From Methylococcus capsulatus str. Texas = ATCC 19069 (GTDB lineage Bacteria > Pseudomonadota > Gammaproteobacteria > Methylococcales > Methylococcaceae), in contig NZ_AUKJ01000019.1 in the NCBI RefSeq assembly GCF_000424685.1, positions 124,001-188,000 of the forward strand: 64,000 nt of DNA. Direction: 5' to 3'. A program made the position numbers and the translations under genes. Of the stretch, positions 42,746 through 51,767 are shown piece after piece (the stretch's first letter is position 1; each line of letters begins with the position of its first letter). A model generated the notes under the pieces. It saw nothing but the letters and a program-made list of their open reading frames with translations, ran no database searches and was not told the origin of the DNA.

Positions 42746-43714
42746 TCAATAGCCCTGCCGGGGGTCGACCCGGTATGGCATCGGCTCGCCGCGGGCGGCG
42801 GCATTGAGCATGTTTGCAAGTTCGGCGATCCGCGCCGGCTCTTTTTCTTCCGACCAGCCCGCCCGGTGCGGGCTCATTACCACATTGTCCAGTGTGTGAA
42901 AAGGGAATGACGATGGCGGATACGGCAACCCCTGTTTACGTTCCGTTGCAGAAGGATAGCGGTACCAGACGTCGATGCCGGCCGCATAGATTCGTCTGGC
43001 CTGCAATGTCCGATAAAGCGCCTCCTCGTTCACGATGCCCCCGCGCGCCACATTGACCAGGACGGCATTCGACGGTAGCTGCTCCAGTTCACGGCGTCCG
43101 ATCAAACGGTCGGTCTGATGGGTATGGGGGAGACAGACGATGAGCGCCGCCGCCTGCGGCAGGAGTCCCGAGAGATCGGCGAGGGCGTATTCCTCGGCGG
43201 ATGTCCCGGGATTGCGCCGGACGCCGGCAATCCGCATGCCTAGCCCCCGGCAGGCCGCTGCGACGCGCCTGCCGATGCGGCCATAGCCGAGGATCACCGC
43301 CAAGCCACCGTCCAGCATCACCGAACCGGGTACTCCTGTATGCTCGCCCGACCAGTAGCCGCGCCGGAGCTGTTGGTCATAGGGTACGATCCGCTTGGCG
43401 GCGGCCAGGAGCAAGGCCACCGCCATTTCCGCCGTCGGCCCGATATTGTAGGGCAGGTTGTGCAGGGCGATGGACGGGAATTCCTTCATGCGGTCCAGCG
43501 TTGTCAGCGGCACGCCCACCCATGGCACGATCACCGCGCGCAAGCGGCCATTGCCCTCCAGTTCTTCTAACGTCGGTTCACCGCTTACTAGGATGTCGAA
43601 GCCGTTCGCTGGCCGGCATTCGCCCGAACTCAAGCGAATGCCGGGAGCGAGCCGGCTTTGCAGGTCCGCCCAGTGTTCCGGTCCGGTTTCGTAGTTCAAA
43701 TGGACCTTCAGCAT
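42746..43714 (-). CDS. D-isomer-specific 2-hydroxyacid dehydrogenase
   Basis: The protein has 322 residues. The NAD-binding domain has LAVILGYGRIGRRVAAACRGLGM (GxGxxG), and VNVARGGIVNEEALYRTLQ provides the catalytic arginine region. IDVWYRYPSATERKQG replaces the usual DVF.EP segment, and MSPHRAGWSEE holds the catalytic His. The N-terminal substrate domain is shorter and divergent. The substrate is unknown. It lies 10 bp upstream of the yigZ side of the cluster and 10 bp after the EamA gene, so it is likely cotranscribed with that transporter. Confidence 0.88.
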   Translation of the reverse strand: MLKVHLNYETGPEHWADLQSRLAPGIRLSSGECRPANGFDILVSGEPTLEELEGNGRLRAVIVPWVGVPLTTLDRMKEFPSIALHNLPYNIGPTAEMAVALLLAAAKRIVPYDQQLRRGYWSGEHTGVPGSVMLDGGLAVILGYGRIGRRVAAACRGLGMRIAGVRRNPGTSAEEYALADLSGLLPQAAALIVCLPHTHQTDRLIGRRELEQLPSNAVLVNVARGGIVNEEALYRTLQARRIYAAGIDVWYRYPSATERKQGLPYPPSSFPFHTLDNVVMSPHRAGWSEEKEPARIAELANMLNAAARGEPMPYRVDPRQGY

Positions 43715-43724
43715 CGATCGCCCC

Positions 43725-44606
43725 TTATTGCGCCTCTTGTGCCACCCGCCGTTCGGCCCACTGGTGCAGCAACAAAGCCGCCAGGATCAGAGCAGTGCCG
43801 CCGACGATCCTGAACGAGAGCGGTTCATCGTTCAGGACATGGCCCAGATACAAGGCGAGCACCGGTGAAATCAGGCTGATCATCGCCACCCGTGTAGCCG
43901 AAAGACGACTCAGCACATAGTAATAGAGGGCGAATCCCAGCGTCGTGGCGATCGCGCCCAGATAGGCGATGGCGGCGATACTGCTGGTGGGCAATAGCTC
44001 CGGCCACTCGCCATCGACCGCCGCCCAGGTCGCGAGATAAGCCGGCAGGGCGACCATCAATCCTCCGGCGACCGTCGTCAGTGCCGGGAGCTTGGCGTTC
44101 AGCCGCTTGATGCCGACTGCGCTGAGGCACTGCAGGAAGGCTGACAACAGCACGCCGGCAATGCCATAGACCCCTTGCGGCCCCAGCTCTAGGGCTGAAC
44201 CGAAGATGGCCCCAAGTCCGCCCAATCCCAGCACGTAGCCGGACAGTTTTCCGGCGGTAAGGCTGCGCTCGCCCAGCAGGGCCGCCGCCATCAGCGCCGT
44301 GAGCAGGGGCGACAGCCCGAACACCACCGAAATCCAGCCGGAAGGAATGAACTGGGAGGCCCAGTACACCGCCAGCATGGCACCATAAACCTGGATCGAT
44401 GCGAGCAGGTAGGTGTGGACCGCTTTCCGGTGCCAGGGCATGCGGCGCCGCAGCATGAGCATGACCAGCAGTACGCACAGGGTGCCGATGGCCATGCGGC
44501 TGGTGACGCCGAACAGATAGCCCGGCCCTTCTCCGCTCCATTTGATGGCCAGCGGAGTCGTGGCCCAGAGCAGGATGACGCTCAGGTAAGCGACGGTAAC
44601 GCTCAT
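43725..44606 (-). CDS. EamA/DMT-superfamily transporter
   Basis: This 293-residue inner-membrane protein has about ten hydrophobic helices in two EamA repeats. YLSVILLWATTPLAIKWSGE begins the first and VAGGLMVALPAYLATWAAV the second. VAMISLISPVLALYLGHVL is the typical last-repeat motif. Substrates of the superfamily include amino acids and metabolites. GGGAG lies 7 bp before the ATG. The leader contains a terminator hairpin and a short ORF with two Trp codons, suggesting attenuation control. A hydroxyacid dehydrogenase follows 10 bp downstream. Confidence 0.87.
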   Translation of the reverse strand: MSVTVAYLSVILLWATTPLAIKWSGEGPGYLFGVTSRMAIGTLCVLLVMLMLRRRMPWHRKAVHTYLLASIQVYGAMLAVYWASQFIPSGWISVVFGLSPLLTALMAAALLGERSLTAGKLSGYVLGLGGLGAIFGSALELGPQGVYGIAGVLLSAFLQCLSAVGIKRLNAKLPALTTVAGGLMVALPAYLATWAAVDGEWPELLPTSSIAAIAYLGAIATTLGFALYYYVLSRLSATRVAMISLISPVLALYLGHVLNDEPLSFRIVGGTALILAALLLHQWAERRVAQEAQ

Positions 44607-44623
44607 CTCACAGCTCCCGACGG

Positions 44624-44664
44624 AAAAAGAAAGAGGCCGCAGATTCGTGGGAACCTGCGGCCTC
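44624..44664 (-). terminator. leader terminator (attenuator) before the EamA transporter
   Basis: A perfect 10-bp stem GAGGCCGCAG/CTGCGGCCTC (44633-44642 and 44655-44664) is followed on the minus strand by TTTCTTTTT. It lies 18 bp upstream of the transporter start, so it acts within that gene's own leader. Upstream bases CCTGCGG (minus strand, 44713-44707) can pair with its first arm and would form an antiterminator. Confidence 0.75.
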
Positions 44665-44696
44665 CGTTGCGAAAACGCCCGTGATCGGACGACTCT

Positions 44697-44792
44697 CTAG
44701 GGAACCCCGCAGGCAAGCGCCTCCCATCGCATCGGCTTGTGCCAAAGATGCGTAAGGTTCACGAAGTCGAAGGGTTTCAGCGAAAGTATCAT
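44697..44792 (-). CDS. putative leader peptide with two Trp codons
   Basis: This 31-codon frame begins MILSLKPFDFVNLTHLWHKP and continues MRWEALACGVP before TAG. The second Trp codon lies directly before GGAGGCG, the start of a hairpin that would sequester the antiterminator segment CCTGCGG. A ribosome stalled there would free that segment. The ribosome site is weak. This layout matches classical amino-acid attenuators, but the peptide is predicted only. Confidence 0.45.
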   Translation of the reverse strand: MILSLKPFDFVNLTHLWHKPMRWEALACGVP

Positions 44793-44847
44793 GGGTCCGA
44801 TTCTCGCCGTTGCTTACCGGTCAAGTCAAACGCACTGGCCAATGGGC

Positions 44848-45558
44848 TCAGGTCAGAACCTCCAGGATGAGGAACAGGACTGCGGTGAGGCCGAATCCGC
44901 AACCGATCACGCCGGGCACACTGGCCATCGGGCCGAGAATGCCGGCGGGCGGCAGCTTGAACCTGTTGCATTGCGGGCAGCGGGCCAGTGCCTTGTAGAC
45001 GGCGTTGTATTCCAGCACCATGACTACGGCGAAAACCGCCAGGAACGCGACCAGCCCGAAGCCGCCGTGCGGATAATGGCCGGATGCCCCCATGAAAAAC
45101 AGCATCGGCACCGAGAACATCGCGTTGCTGCGCGAGGCCACGCCCGCCGCCGCCAGCGCATCGGCCGCTTCCGGCAGCGGCTCGCCGCCCGCCGCCACGC
45201 CTTCCGCGGAGGCGATGACGATCTTCTGGTTGGGCCAGATCACCAGCCACACGTTCAGGAACATCAGCGTGCCGAGCAGGGCGCCGACGTAGATGTCGAT
45301 CGACATGCCGCCGCCCCGCACCCCCATGATGGCAATGCCGGTCAGGAAGGTCGCCATCGCCCCCCAGCGGAACCACCACAGCGCCCTGGGTGCCAGCTTG
45401 CGCAGCACGTCCGATTTGGCGCCGGCGTCCGCTTCCTTCATGTATTCGGTCTGGACGAAATTGAAATAATAGAGCAGCCCGATCCAGGTGATACCGCCCA
45501 GAAAATGCCCCCAACGCAACAGCATTTCGATGCCGGCTTTGGTCGTGATGATTTCCAT
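44848..45558 (-). CDS. PuuD-like (urate hydroxylase membrane domain) protein
   Basis: The protein has 236 residues from the ATG at 45558; GAGGAGG five bases upstream decides the start. It has about seven hydrophobic helices. LLRWGHFLGGITWIGLLYYFNFVQTEYMKEAD is characteristic of the PuuD membrane domain family. RALWWFRWGAMATFLTGIAIM and LGTLMFLNVWLVIWPNQKIVIAS follow. A CxxC pair (RCPQCNRFKLP) lies near the C-terminus. The cytochrome c domain of full urate hydroxylase is absent, so a urate function is not supported; electron transfer or transport is possible. Confidence 0.8.
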   Translation of the reverse strand: MEIITTKAGIEMLLRWGHFLGGITWIGLLYYFNFVQTEYMKEADAGAKSDVLRKLAPRALWWFRWGAMATFLTGIAIMGVRGGGMSIDIYVGALLGTLMFLNVWLVIWPNQKIVIASAEGVAAGGEPLPEAADALAAAGVASRSNAMFSVPMLFFMGASGHYPHGGFGLVAFLAVFAVVMVLEYNAVYKALARCPQCNRFKLPPAGILGPMASVPGVIGCGFGLTAVLFLILEVLT

Positions 45559-45773
45559 GTTTTCCTCCTCAAAGGTCGTTATTGGCGTTGTAGTATGTTG
45601 CGGCAGACGGTGGCCGCCGGGTATCCGGCGGAGCGGTCTACAGGATTTGTCAAGACCTGTATTCCCGTCACGCTCAAGGTACTGCAGGCGCCGCAAGCTG
45701 TGAAGCGTTTCTTGGAAGGCATGTCAGCCGGCGCGTATCCGTTCCTGGTCGAATCCCCCACGAGGAGAGAATC

Positions 45774-46796
45774 GTGAAAACCCTGTTCTTTTGTGCGGCA
45801 GCCGTGGCAACGACCGCTGCGGTTCATGCCGATCCGCGTCCCAGCTTCGACTGCACCAAAGCCCAAGGATCGATAGAACGAGCCATCTGTTCCGACGAGA
45901 ATCTCGCAGCCCGTGACCGGAGCCTCGCCGAACGGTTCGCGCGGCTTGAAAAAGACCTGTCGCCGGAAAGTTTCGCGACGGTGCGAAACGCACAGCGTGA
46001 CTGGGTGAGCTGGGTTCGAGCTTGGTGCGGCGGGAAAAAGTCCGCGGAGGACGCCTCCCTTCCGTCGGGCGTCGCCGACTGCCTGAACACCGAGTACGGG
46101 GAGCGGGAAGGCGTGCTCGCACTTCCCAGCCGAACCAGCGGGACTCTGAAACTGGAAGGACGGCTGATCTTCAGGAACAGGAAAGTGGCATCAACCGCGG
46201 AAGTCGAGGATGACGGCTATCCCTGGCTTACCGGAACGCCGGCCGACAAGGCGCAGGCCTTCAATCGCCACATCGAAAAGACTCTGGCCATCGCATCCCG
46301 CCTGTCCCGCTTCACTCCCGGTGACCTCAAGGCGATGGGCGAAGGAGTCGAGCACCTCGCGCGCACTTTCGAAGTTCACCATTTCGACGGCCATTTGATC
46401 AGTCTGGAGGTCATCCACACCAACGCGGGCCCGACCGGACATACCTGGATGTCCGAATATGCCCTCAACTGGGATCTCGATCGCGGCAGACCGCTCAAGC
46501 TCGACGACGTATTCCGGGTCGACCGGAAATTCTGGGAAACCGTCGTCGCGCAGGCGCGGAAATACCTCAAGGAAAATTCCGACACGGCCGACGTCGATGG
46601 CTGGCTCGATTCCGTATCGACCGAGGTGAAGGACGAGGCGAACTGGCTGTTCGATGATCGGGGTGTCGTCGTGTTGTTGGGACACGGGTCGCGTTCAGCT
46701 GCCGGTACCGCCGCCGAAGTGCCGGTAGGCTACGCCGAACTCAGGCCTTTTCTCAAAACCGACCGTCCATCGTGGGCCGGAACTACCGGCGAGTGA
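45774..46796 (+). CDS. exported LprI-domain protein with C-terminal DUF3298/RsiV-like domain
   Basis: The protein has 340 residues with a signal peptide (MKTLFFCAAAVATTAAVHAD). Residues 25-110 resemble the lysozyme-inhibitor LprI/DUF1311 domain: FDCTKAQGSIERAICSDENLAARD, AQRDWVSWVRAWC, GVADCLNTEYGERE with four conserved cysteines. The C-terminal part (about 200-320) has the DUF3298-like SLEVIHTNAGPTGHTWMSEY and FDDRGVVVLLGHGS. This combination is used by periplasmic proteins that bind lysozyme or envelope ligands. GAGGAGA precedes the ATG. No operon partner is evident. Confidence 0.82.
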   Translation: MKTLFFCAAAVATTAAVHADPRPSFDCTKAQGSIERAICSDENLAARDRSLAERFARLEKDLSPESFATVRNAQRDWVSWVRAWCGGKKSAEDASLPSGVADCLNTEYGEREGVLALPSRTSGTLKLEGRLIFRNRKVASTAEVEDDGYPWLTGTPADKAQAFNRHIEKTLAIASRLSRFTPGDLKAMGEGVEHLARTFEVHHFDGHLISLEVIHTNAGPTGHTWMSEYALNWDLDRGRPLKLDDVFRVDRKFWETVVAQARKYLKENSDTADVDGWLDSVSTEVKDEANWLFDDRGVVVLLGHGSRSAAGTAAEVPVGYAELRPFLKTDRPSWAGTTGE

Positions 46797-47017
46797 CGGC
46801 CCGCGGGGCGGAGTCGGTCTCCCCTCCCTGCGGCCCGTTCGACGGCATCGAGGAGAGCGGAATCTTCTTCGGTCGGATTGCGCTATTGTCCAAGAACATT
46901 CGGCGTTTTACCCTTAAACTTCGACAGCCGGATGTCGGCCGTCGCCGCTCGCGGCATATGAATCCCGACCGGCAATCGGTCCGACCAACAAGTATTCAAG
47001 GTAACCACGGAGATTCC

Positions 47018-47824
47018 ATGCTCAACGTAAAACAAATCTGCGCGGCCGTGACCGGTCTGCTTCTTTCCTCGGGTACTGTCTGGTCGGCGACTTGCGCCGA
47101 CCTGGAAAAACAGGGGCTGACGTACGAAAACATGAAGTCGACGCTCAGCAGCGTGGTGTCGCTGGATAACGGCGGGCTGGGGTTCCCGATGTGGCTGACC
47201 CTGGTGGACGGCAGCGGCATCATCTGCAACGTGACCAATTCCTTGAGCGCGTCGCAGGACGTGACGGCCGACATCTGGCTGGGCAGCCGCAACATTTCCG
47301 CCCAGAAGGCCAATGCGGCCAATGCTTTCAGCACCGGTGACCTCGCCCTGTCGACCGCCAACCTCTACACCGCGACCCAGCCCAGCGGCAGCCTCTACGG
47401 CCTGCAGGCCAGCAATCCGATCGACCCGACCTTGTCCTACGGCGGCAGCGCCGTCAGGTTCGGCGCCAAGAACGATCCGCTGAAGGGCAAGCGCATCGGC
47501 GGCATCAACGTGTTTGGTGGGGGGCTTGCACTCTACAACTCCGCCAAGCAGAAGGTCGGTGCGATCGGCGTTTCGGGCGACACCTCCTGCACAGACCACG
47601 TCGTGGCCTGGAAAGTGCGCGAATTGCTGGCGGGCGGTGCCTTCGCCGTCAAGAACGTCCCGGCCGGCGTTTCCCCCGGCAACAATGACGCGATGATCCA
47701 GGACATCGTCAAGGACAACGGTGTCGGCAATCAGGCCAGTCTGAGCGGATTTGGCCATCCCACCTGCCTGCACAATCCAGGGCCGGGAGTCAACGCCGGA
47801 TCGATCTACGGAGCGGTTCAATAA
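47018..47824 (+). CDS. exported GlcG/HbpS-like protein
   Basis: The protein has 268 residues from the ATG at 47018 (GGAG upstream; a longer frame is open). A signal peptide ends near WSA-TC. The mature domain resembles the GlcG/HbpS (DUF336) fold: LTLVDGSGIICNVTNS, AQKANAANAFSTGDLAL, and GGGLALYNSAKQKVGAIGVSGDTSCTDHV. This ends with the usual GxIGVSG signature. The C-terminus is Gly/Asn rich. Family members bind haem or small cofactors. A terminator follows. A convergent AraC regulator lies 116 bp away. Confidence 0.85.
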   Translation: MLNVKQICAAVTGLLLSSGTVWSATCADLEKQGLTYENMKSTLSSVVSLDNGGLGFPMWLTLVDGSGIICNVTNSLSASQDVTADIWLGSRNISAQKANAANAFSTGDLALSTANLYTATQPSGSLYGLQASNPIDPTLSYGGSAVRFGAKNDPLKGKRIGGINVFGGGLALYNSAKQKVGAIGVSGDTSCTDHVVAWKVRELLAGGAFAVKNVPAGVSPGNNDAMIQDIVKDNGVGNQASLSGFGHPTCLHNPGPGVNAGSIYGAVQ

Positions 47825-47854
47825 TTCGGCGTCGAGAGCCGGTTGCTCCGTCCC

Positions 47855-47886
47855 CGAAAGACGCCGACGAACGTCGGCGTCTTTCG
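47855..47886. terminator. bidirectional terminator
   Basis: A perfect 14-bp stem CGAAAGACGCCGAC/GTCGGCGTCTTTCG with loop GAAC lies 30 bp after the GlcG-like gene and 55 bp beyond the AraC stop on the other strand. The stem base has A/T-rich arms, giving U residues on either transcript. Confidence 0.85.
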
Positions 47887-47940
47887 TTGTCGTCGATTAT
47901 CCGGGAAACGCCCGAGTCCAAGGGGGGGAGATTGCGACGG

Positions 47941-48957
47941 TCAGTCGTGCCCGATTTCCATGGCGTCGGGCGAATGGAAAGCATCGCGGTCCCGGTGTGC
48001 TTCGGCCTTGAAAGTCCCCGGAGTTTCGCCGAACCGGCGCCGGAACAGTCGGTTGAAATAGGACAAATCGTTGAAGCCCGAAGTGAAAGCGACCTCGCCA
48101 ATGCGAAGGTGCCGGTGCTTTGGGTCGCACAGAAGCCGCCGCGCCCGTTCCAGCCGCAGGCGGTTGACCATCTCAGTGAAGCTCTCGCCGGTTTCTGCAA
48201 TCAGGTCATGCAGATACCGTTCGGAAATGTTCAAAGCCCGCGCCGCCGTGGTCACCGACAGTTTGGGGTGGTGATGATGGTCGTGCAGGTATCGTTTCAA
48301 TGCCGCCAACCGGGCTGCGCGCAGCCCGTGAAGTTTTGCCTCGTGTTCGGCGTCGAGGGTTGGCCCCAACAGTAAGGCGAGCAGGTCCAGGACATGGTTT
48401 CCAGCCAGTTGGTTAAGCTGGGAATCTTCCGCCGGGGTGTTGCCCAGCATGATCAGGTACTGTGACAGCAATCGCAGGGGAGGCTGGTCCGCGTGGAGTG
48501 TGCCAATACATCGCTCCGCGTGGGGCGCCTTATGCAGCATTTCCTCCCGGGGGATGACCAGGTTCAGACTCTCGCAGTACCGGCCGGGCGCCGGAACGAG
48601 CGCGGCTTCGAAGGGTTGGCCGTATGAATGGCCGGTTGCGCTGAAACCATCCAGAACCGTTCTGCTCCTGTGGCGCGAGGTTTCGCTGCGTCCGTTCAGA
48701 TTGATGTGGAAACAGAAGCCGTCGAAGCCATCCCATTCGATCCAGCGGCGTGACCGGGTAAAGGTCGCCGCGCTGAATGATACCCTGTAGGCGTCGATTT
48801 TCCCCAAAGGAAGCCATTCCACCCGCCCAAAAAAAGGACGTCGATCGACATGGGCGACATCGACCGCTCCCGGTCCGACGGAGGCCGTTTCACGCCAAAG
48901 ATCGAAGCGATCGCGCTCCGGCAGTTGGTGGCTGGAAAAAACGAGTAGGCTGCCCAC
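47941..48957 (-). CDS. AraC-family transcriptional regulator
   Basis: The protein has 338 residues. The N-terminal part resembles the AraC-binding-like ligand domain (FSSHQLPERDRFDLWRETAS, then GRYCESLNLVIPREEM). The C-terminal domain has two helix-turn-helix units: LSVTTAARALNISERYLHDL and RIGEVAFTSGFNDLSYFNRLFRRRFGETPGTF, the AraC signature. The Tyr/Phe-rich last motif is complete. It converges on the GlcG-like gene and may or may not control it; targets are not visible. Confidence 0.92.
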   Translation of the reverse strand: MGSLLVFSSHQLPERDRFDLWRETASVGPGAVDVAHVDRRPFFGRVEWLPLGKIDAYRVSFSAATFTRSRRWIEWDGFDGFCFHINLNGRSETSRHRSRTVLDGFSATGHSYGQPFEAALVPAPGRYCESLNLVIPREEMLHKAPHAERCIGTLHADQPPLRLLSQYLIMLGNTPAEDSQLNQLAGNHVLDLLALLLGPTLDAEHEAKLHGLRAARLAALKRYLHDHHHHPKLSVTTAARALNISERYLHDLIAETGESFTEMVNRLRLERARRLLCDPKHRHLRIGEVAFTSGFNDLSYFNRLFRRRFGETPGTFKAEAHRDRDAFHSPDAMEIGHD

Positions 48958-49274
48958 GTTGACTCCTGGATTTGCCGGCCCGGACCCGAAGAAGGATTAT
49001 CCCGTCTGGATCAGTCAATTGTCCATTATAAATGTGCCAGTACCGCATGGTCTTCGCGCCGGAGATGCTGGTGAGGATTCTCGTTGCCGATCGTGTCCCG
49101 ATGGTTGGTACAGGTGTGAGAGATGGGCGGGAAGTCATCGCTCCGGAGGGTGGTAACGATGGTCAGCCTGCGACTGCGGGGAGGTTGACGTTGGGACCGT
49201 CGCCGAGGGTTTCCGGGGGTCGTGTAGCCTCGTTGCATGTCCCATTCGTGGTTCTGTTCCAGCTGCCCGGGCCT
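48958..49274. other. intergenic, nothing recognised
   Basis: About 317 bases upstream of the AraC gene contain no protein-like frame. A TCAATTGTCCATTATAAATG stretch at 49014-49034 is AT-rich and could form the AraC promoter, but strand and elements are uncertain. The IS3 fossil begins just beyond. Confidence 0.35.
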
Positions 49275-49545
49275 GCTCGGCGGCGCGGCGCGGTCGTGCG
49301 CACCCCAGTTGCCGGCCACGCAGCCCCGTGCCCGTCGGATCGGGTGAACCGGTAATTCAAGGCGGATCGTCCGAATCAGCCGTGGGTGCCGGACTTCGAC
49401 TCCATCTCGGCTGAAACCATCAGCGACCTGTACAAGGCCGAGTCGAGGCTGAGGCAAACTACGACCGTCGGCTCGCAGGCAACACCACGGAAGCCACTTG
49501 ACTCAAACCCAACGGCCTCTCCAGAGGCTCGGGGCGGTTCAAGGG
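49275..49545 (+). pseudogene. IS3-family transposase (ORFB) fossil with internal deletion
   Basis: Frame pieces match IS3-type ORFB in order: GAVVRTPVAGHAAPCPSDRVNR, then a TAA where Gln is expected, then FKADRPNQPWVPDFDSIS (usual form RQFKADRPNQLWVSDFTYVS). This runs straight into a segment that normally lies over 120 residues further on (AETISDLYKAE). After a frame shift, EAEANYDRRLAGNTTEA and LKPNGLSRGSGRF end it, like the transposase tail. The fragment therefore suffered a large internal deletion, a nonsense change and frameshifts. It lies 25 bp from tRNA-Thr. It is a different IS3 type from the fragment at 744-882. Confidence 0.8.
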
Positions 49546-49570
49546 GCCTTTCCATAAGGCTCTGATTTCA

Positions 49571-49646
49571 TGGAGCTGGTGACAGGATTCGAACCCGCGA
49601 CCGGCTGATTACAAATCAGCTGCTCTACCGACTGAGCTACACCAGC
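49571..49646 (-). tRNA. tRNA-Thr (anticodon UGU)
   Basis: This 76-nt cloverleaf has acceptor stem GCTGGTG/CACCAGC, D arm GCTCAGTCGGTAGAGC, anticodon stem GCTGA with loop TTTGTAA (anticodon TGT), T arm CGGGTTCGAATCCTG and an encoded CCA. It reads ACA and related threonine codons. It is a single tRNA, with an IS3 fossil just beyond its 3' end. Confidence 0.97.
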
Positions 49647-49744
49647 ATGGGAAGGGGGGCAATGCCCTGCAGGTGTCTCCGGGAGGGGACCTGCTATGGA
49701 AATTATAACGTCCGGTCGTGCGCCGGGAAACCGCGTGGTCATTT

Positions 49745-50386
49745 TCACCCGGGCGCGGCTGTCTTGTCCGGGTATTCGCACAGGTCGGCAATGGGGCACT
49801 GCGAACATTTGGGCTTGCGGGCGATGCAGGTGTAGCGGCCGTGCAGGATGAGGAGGTGGTGGGCGTCCTGCCGGAATTCGCGAGGGGTGTGTTTTTCCAG
49901 CGCTTTTTCCACCGCAAGCACGGTCTTGCCCGGCGCCAGCCCGGTGCGGTTGGCGACGCGGAAGATGTGGGTGTCGACCGCGATGGCGGGCTGGCCGAAG
50001 GCGGTGTTGAGTATCACGTTGGCGGTCTTGCGGCCCACGCCGGGCAGGGCTTCCAGCGCGTCGCGGTCGCGCGGCACTTCGCCGCGGTGGCGCTCGATCA
50101 GCAGTTCGCAGAGGCGGATGATGTTCTTGGCCTTGCTGTTGAACAGCCCGATGGTCTTGATGTATTCGCGCAGGCCTTCTTCCCGTAGGGCGAGGATGGC
50201 CTCCGGCGTATTGGCGACGGGGAAGAGCTTCGCGGTGGCCTTGTTGACGCTCTTGTCGGTGGCCTGGGCCGAGAGGACGACGGCGATCAGGAGTTCGAAG
50301 GGGGTGCCGTAGCGCAGTTCGGTGGTCGGCTCGGGGATGGCGGCGGCGAGGCGTTCGAAGATCCGCCGCCGCTTGTTCGCGTTCAT
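49745..50386 (-). CDS. nth: endonuclease III
   Basis: This 213-residue DNA glycosylase/AP lyase removes oxidised pyrimidines. It shows [23 protein letters not shown], the helix-hairpin-helix [13 protein letters not shown] with the catalytic Lys, [12 protein letters not shown] with the catalytic Asp, and the C-terminal iron-sulfur cluster C-x6-C-x2-C-x5-C ([17 protein letters not shown]). The open frame extends upstream, but the ATG at 50386 is the family start. It overlaps rnfE by 4 bp, the usual rnf-nth arrangement. Confidence 0.97.
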   Translation of the reverse strand: MNANKRRRIFERLAAAIPEPTTELRYGTPFELLIAVVLSAQATDKSVNKATAKLFPVANTPEAILALREEGLREYIKTIGLFNSKAKNIIRLCELLIERHRGEVPRDRDALEALPGVGRKTANVILNTAFGQPAIAVDTHIFRVANRTGLAPGKTVLAVEKALEKHTPREFRQDAHHLLILHGRYTCIARKPKCSQCPIADLCEYPDKTAAPG

Positions 50387-51084
50387 GCTTTCCGGACGGC
50401 GGGCGTGAACGCCACGGGTTGGCCTGCCGCGGCCTGGGCCCGAACTTTTGCGCGGGCGTCGATCACGTTCTTCAAGGCGATGATGAGTCCAAGTCCGATG
50501 AAGGCGCCGGGCGGCAGAATGGCCAGCAGGAAGCCGTCGTAGTTCTCGATGATCCGCACGCTCCAATTCCGGGCGGTTTCGCCGAACATCAGTTCGGCCC
50601 GGTTCAGCAGGGCCCCGGTGCCGACGATTTCGCGGAAGGCGCCGAGCGCGACCAGTGCCGCGGTGAATCCCAATCCCATGAACAAGCCGTCCAGGACGGC
50701 GCGGTCGACCGCGTTCTTGGAGGCGAAGGCTTCGGCGCGGCCGATGATGGCGCAGTTGGTGACGATCAGCGGGATGAATATGCCGAGGATCTTGTACAGG
50801 TCGTGGAAGAACGCGTTCATCAGCAACTCGATGACGGTGACGTTGGCGGCGATGACCAGCACGAAGACCGGCAGGCGCACGTCCGGGGTTATGCGGTTGC
50901 GGATCAGTGAAACCACCCCGTTGGAGAACACCAGCGCGACGGTGGTGGCCAGCCCCAGCCCGAGACTGTTGACCACGGTGCTGCTGACGGCGAGCAGCGG
51001 GCACAGGCCGAGCAGGGCGACCAGCGCCTGATTGTTGTGCCAGAGGCCATCCAGGGCGATCTTGCGGTAGGGGCCGAGTTTCAT
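50383..51084 (-). CDS. rnfE: Rnf/Rsx electron transport complex subunit E
   Basis: This 233-residue inner-membrane protein has six hydrophobic helices. It belongs to the RnfA/RnfE/NqrD/NqrE family: [22 protein letters not shown] at the start, [20 protein letters not shown] and [21 protein letters not shown] with the conserved Asn-Cys that helps hold the intramembrane iron-sulfur site. It ends the rnf gene row and overlaps nth. Confidence 0.95.
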   Translation of the reverse strand: MKLGPYRKIALDGLWHNNQALVALLGLCPLLAVSSTVVNSLGLGLATTVALVFSNGVVSLIRNRITPDVRLPVFVLVIAANVTVIELLMNAFFHDLYKILGIFIPLIVTNCAIIGRAEAFASKNAVDRAVLDGLFMGLGFTAALVALGAFREIVGTGALLNRAELMFGETARNWSVRIIENYDGFLLAILPPGAFIGLGLIIALKNVIDARAKVRAQAAAGQPVAFTPAVRKA

Positions 51085-51719
51085 GGGATCTCCTTCGGGG
51101 GTAGCGGGGCGAACACGAGGTCGCGGTTGTCGCGGAAGAATTGCAGCGTCTTGCGCACGGCTTGGACGACGGCGCGGGGCGTGATGGTGGCGCCGGTGAA
51201 CTGGTCGAAGTCGCCGCCGTCCTTCTTCACGCCCCAGCGTGGTTCGGGCGGGTTCTGCAGCGACAGGCCGGCGAACCGTTGGATCCAGTCCGACTTGTGC
51301 TCGTCGATGGGATCGCCGAGGCCGGGGGTTTCCTTGTGGCTTAGCACCCGCACACCGGCCAGGCTGCCGTCGTAGTGGACTGCAACCAGCAGGCGGATGG
51401 CACCGTTGTAGCCGTCCGGAGCGATGGGCGAGAGCACGGCGGTGACGGGTTTGCCGGCTTTGCGGGCGCGGTAGACCGGCACCGGCTGGCGTGTGCCGAG
51501 CAGGGGGGCGGTGACTTCGATGGTGTCGGTCAGCGGATCATTGTCGAAGGAGTCCGGTGGTACCAGGACTTCGATGGAATGGAGCAGGGTAGCACGCTCG
51601 TTGGCCTCGATCAGTGGTTCGGTGTGGTGAAAGACCGTGGACACCAGGCCGGTGCCGGCGATCGAAAACACGCCGAGGAGGAAAGCGGCGGCGATGACGG
51701 GATTGCTCGTTAGGGACAT
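51081..51719 (-). CDS. rnfG: Rnf/Rsx electron transport complex subunit G
   Basis: The protein has 212 residues with one N-terminal membrane helix ([20 protein letters not shown]) and a periplasmic FMN-binding domain. The flavin is covalently bound to the threonine in the motif region [14 protein letters not shown] (SGAT-type). [29 protein letters not shown] is the domain core. It overlaps rnfE by 4 bp. A repeat separates it from rnfD. Confidence 0.95.
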   Translation of the reverse strand: MSLTSNPVIAAAFLLGVFSIAGTGLVSTVFHHTEPLIEANERATLLHSIEVLVPPDSFDNDPLTDTIEVTAPLLGTRQPVPVYRARKAGKPVTAVLSPIAPDGYNGAIRLLVAVHYDGSLAGVRVLSHKETPGLGDPIDEHKSDWIQRFAGLSLQNPPEPRWGVKKDGGDFDQFTGATITPRAVVQAVRKTLQFFRDNRDLVFAPLPPKEIP

Positions 51720-51767
51720 GACGGAACCGGATCAATCGTTGGGGCAGAGCCGTTGCCGCCGAGGTAC

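Noticed and set aside
44624-44847. metabolite riboswitch (guanidine, TPP or SAM type)
   Set aside because: I compared the leader with the consensus motifs I know and found no match; a leader-peptide attenuator explains the structure better.
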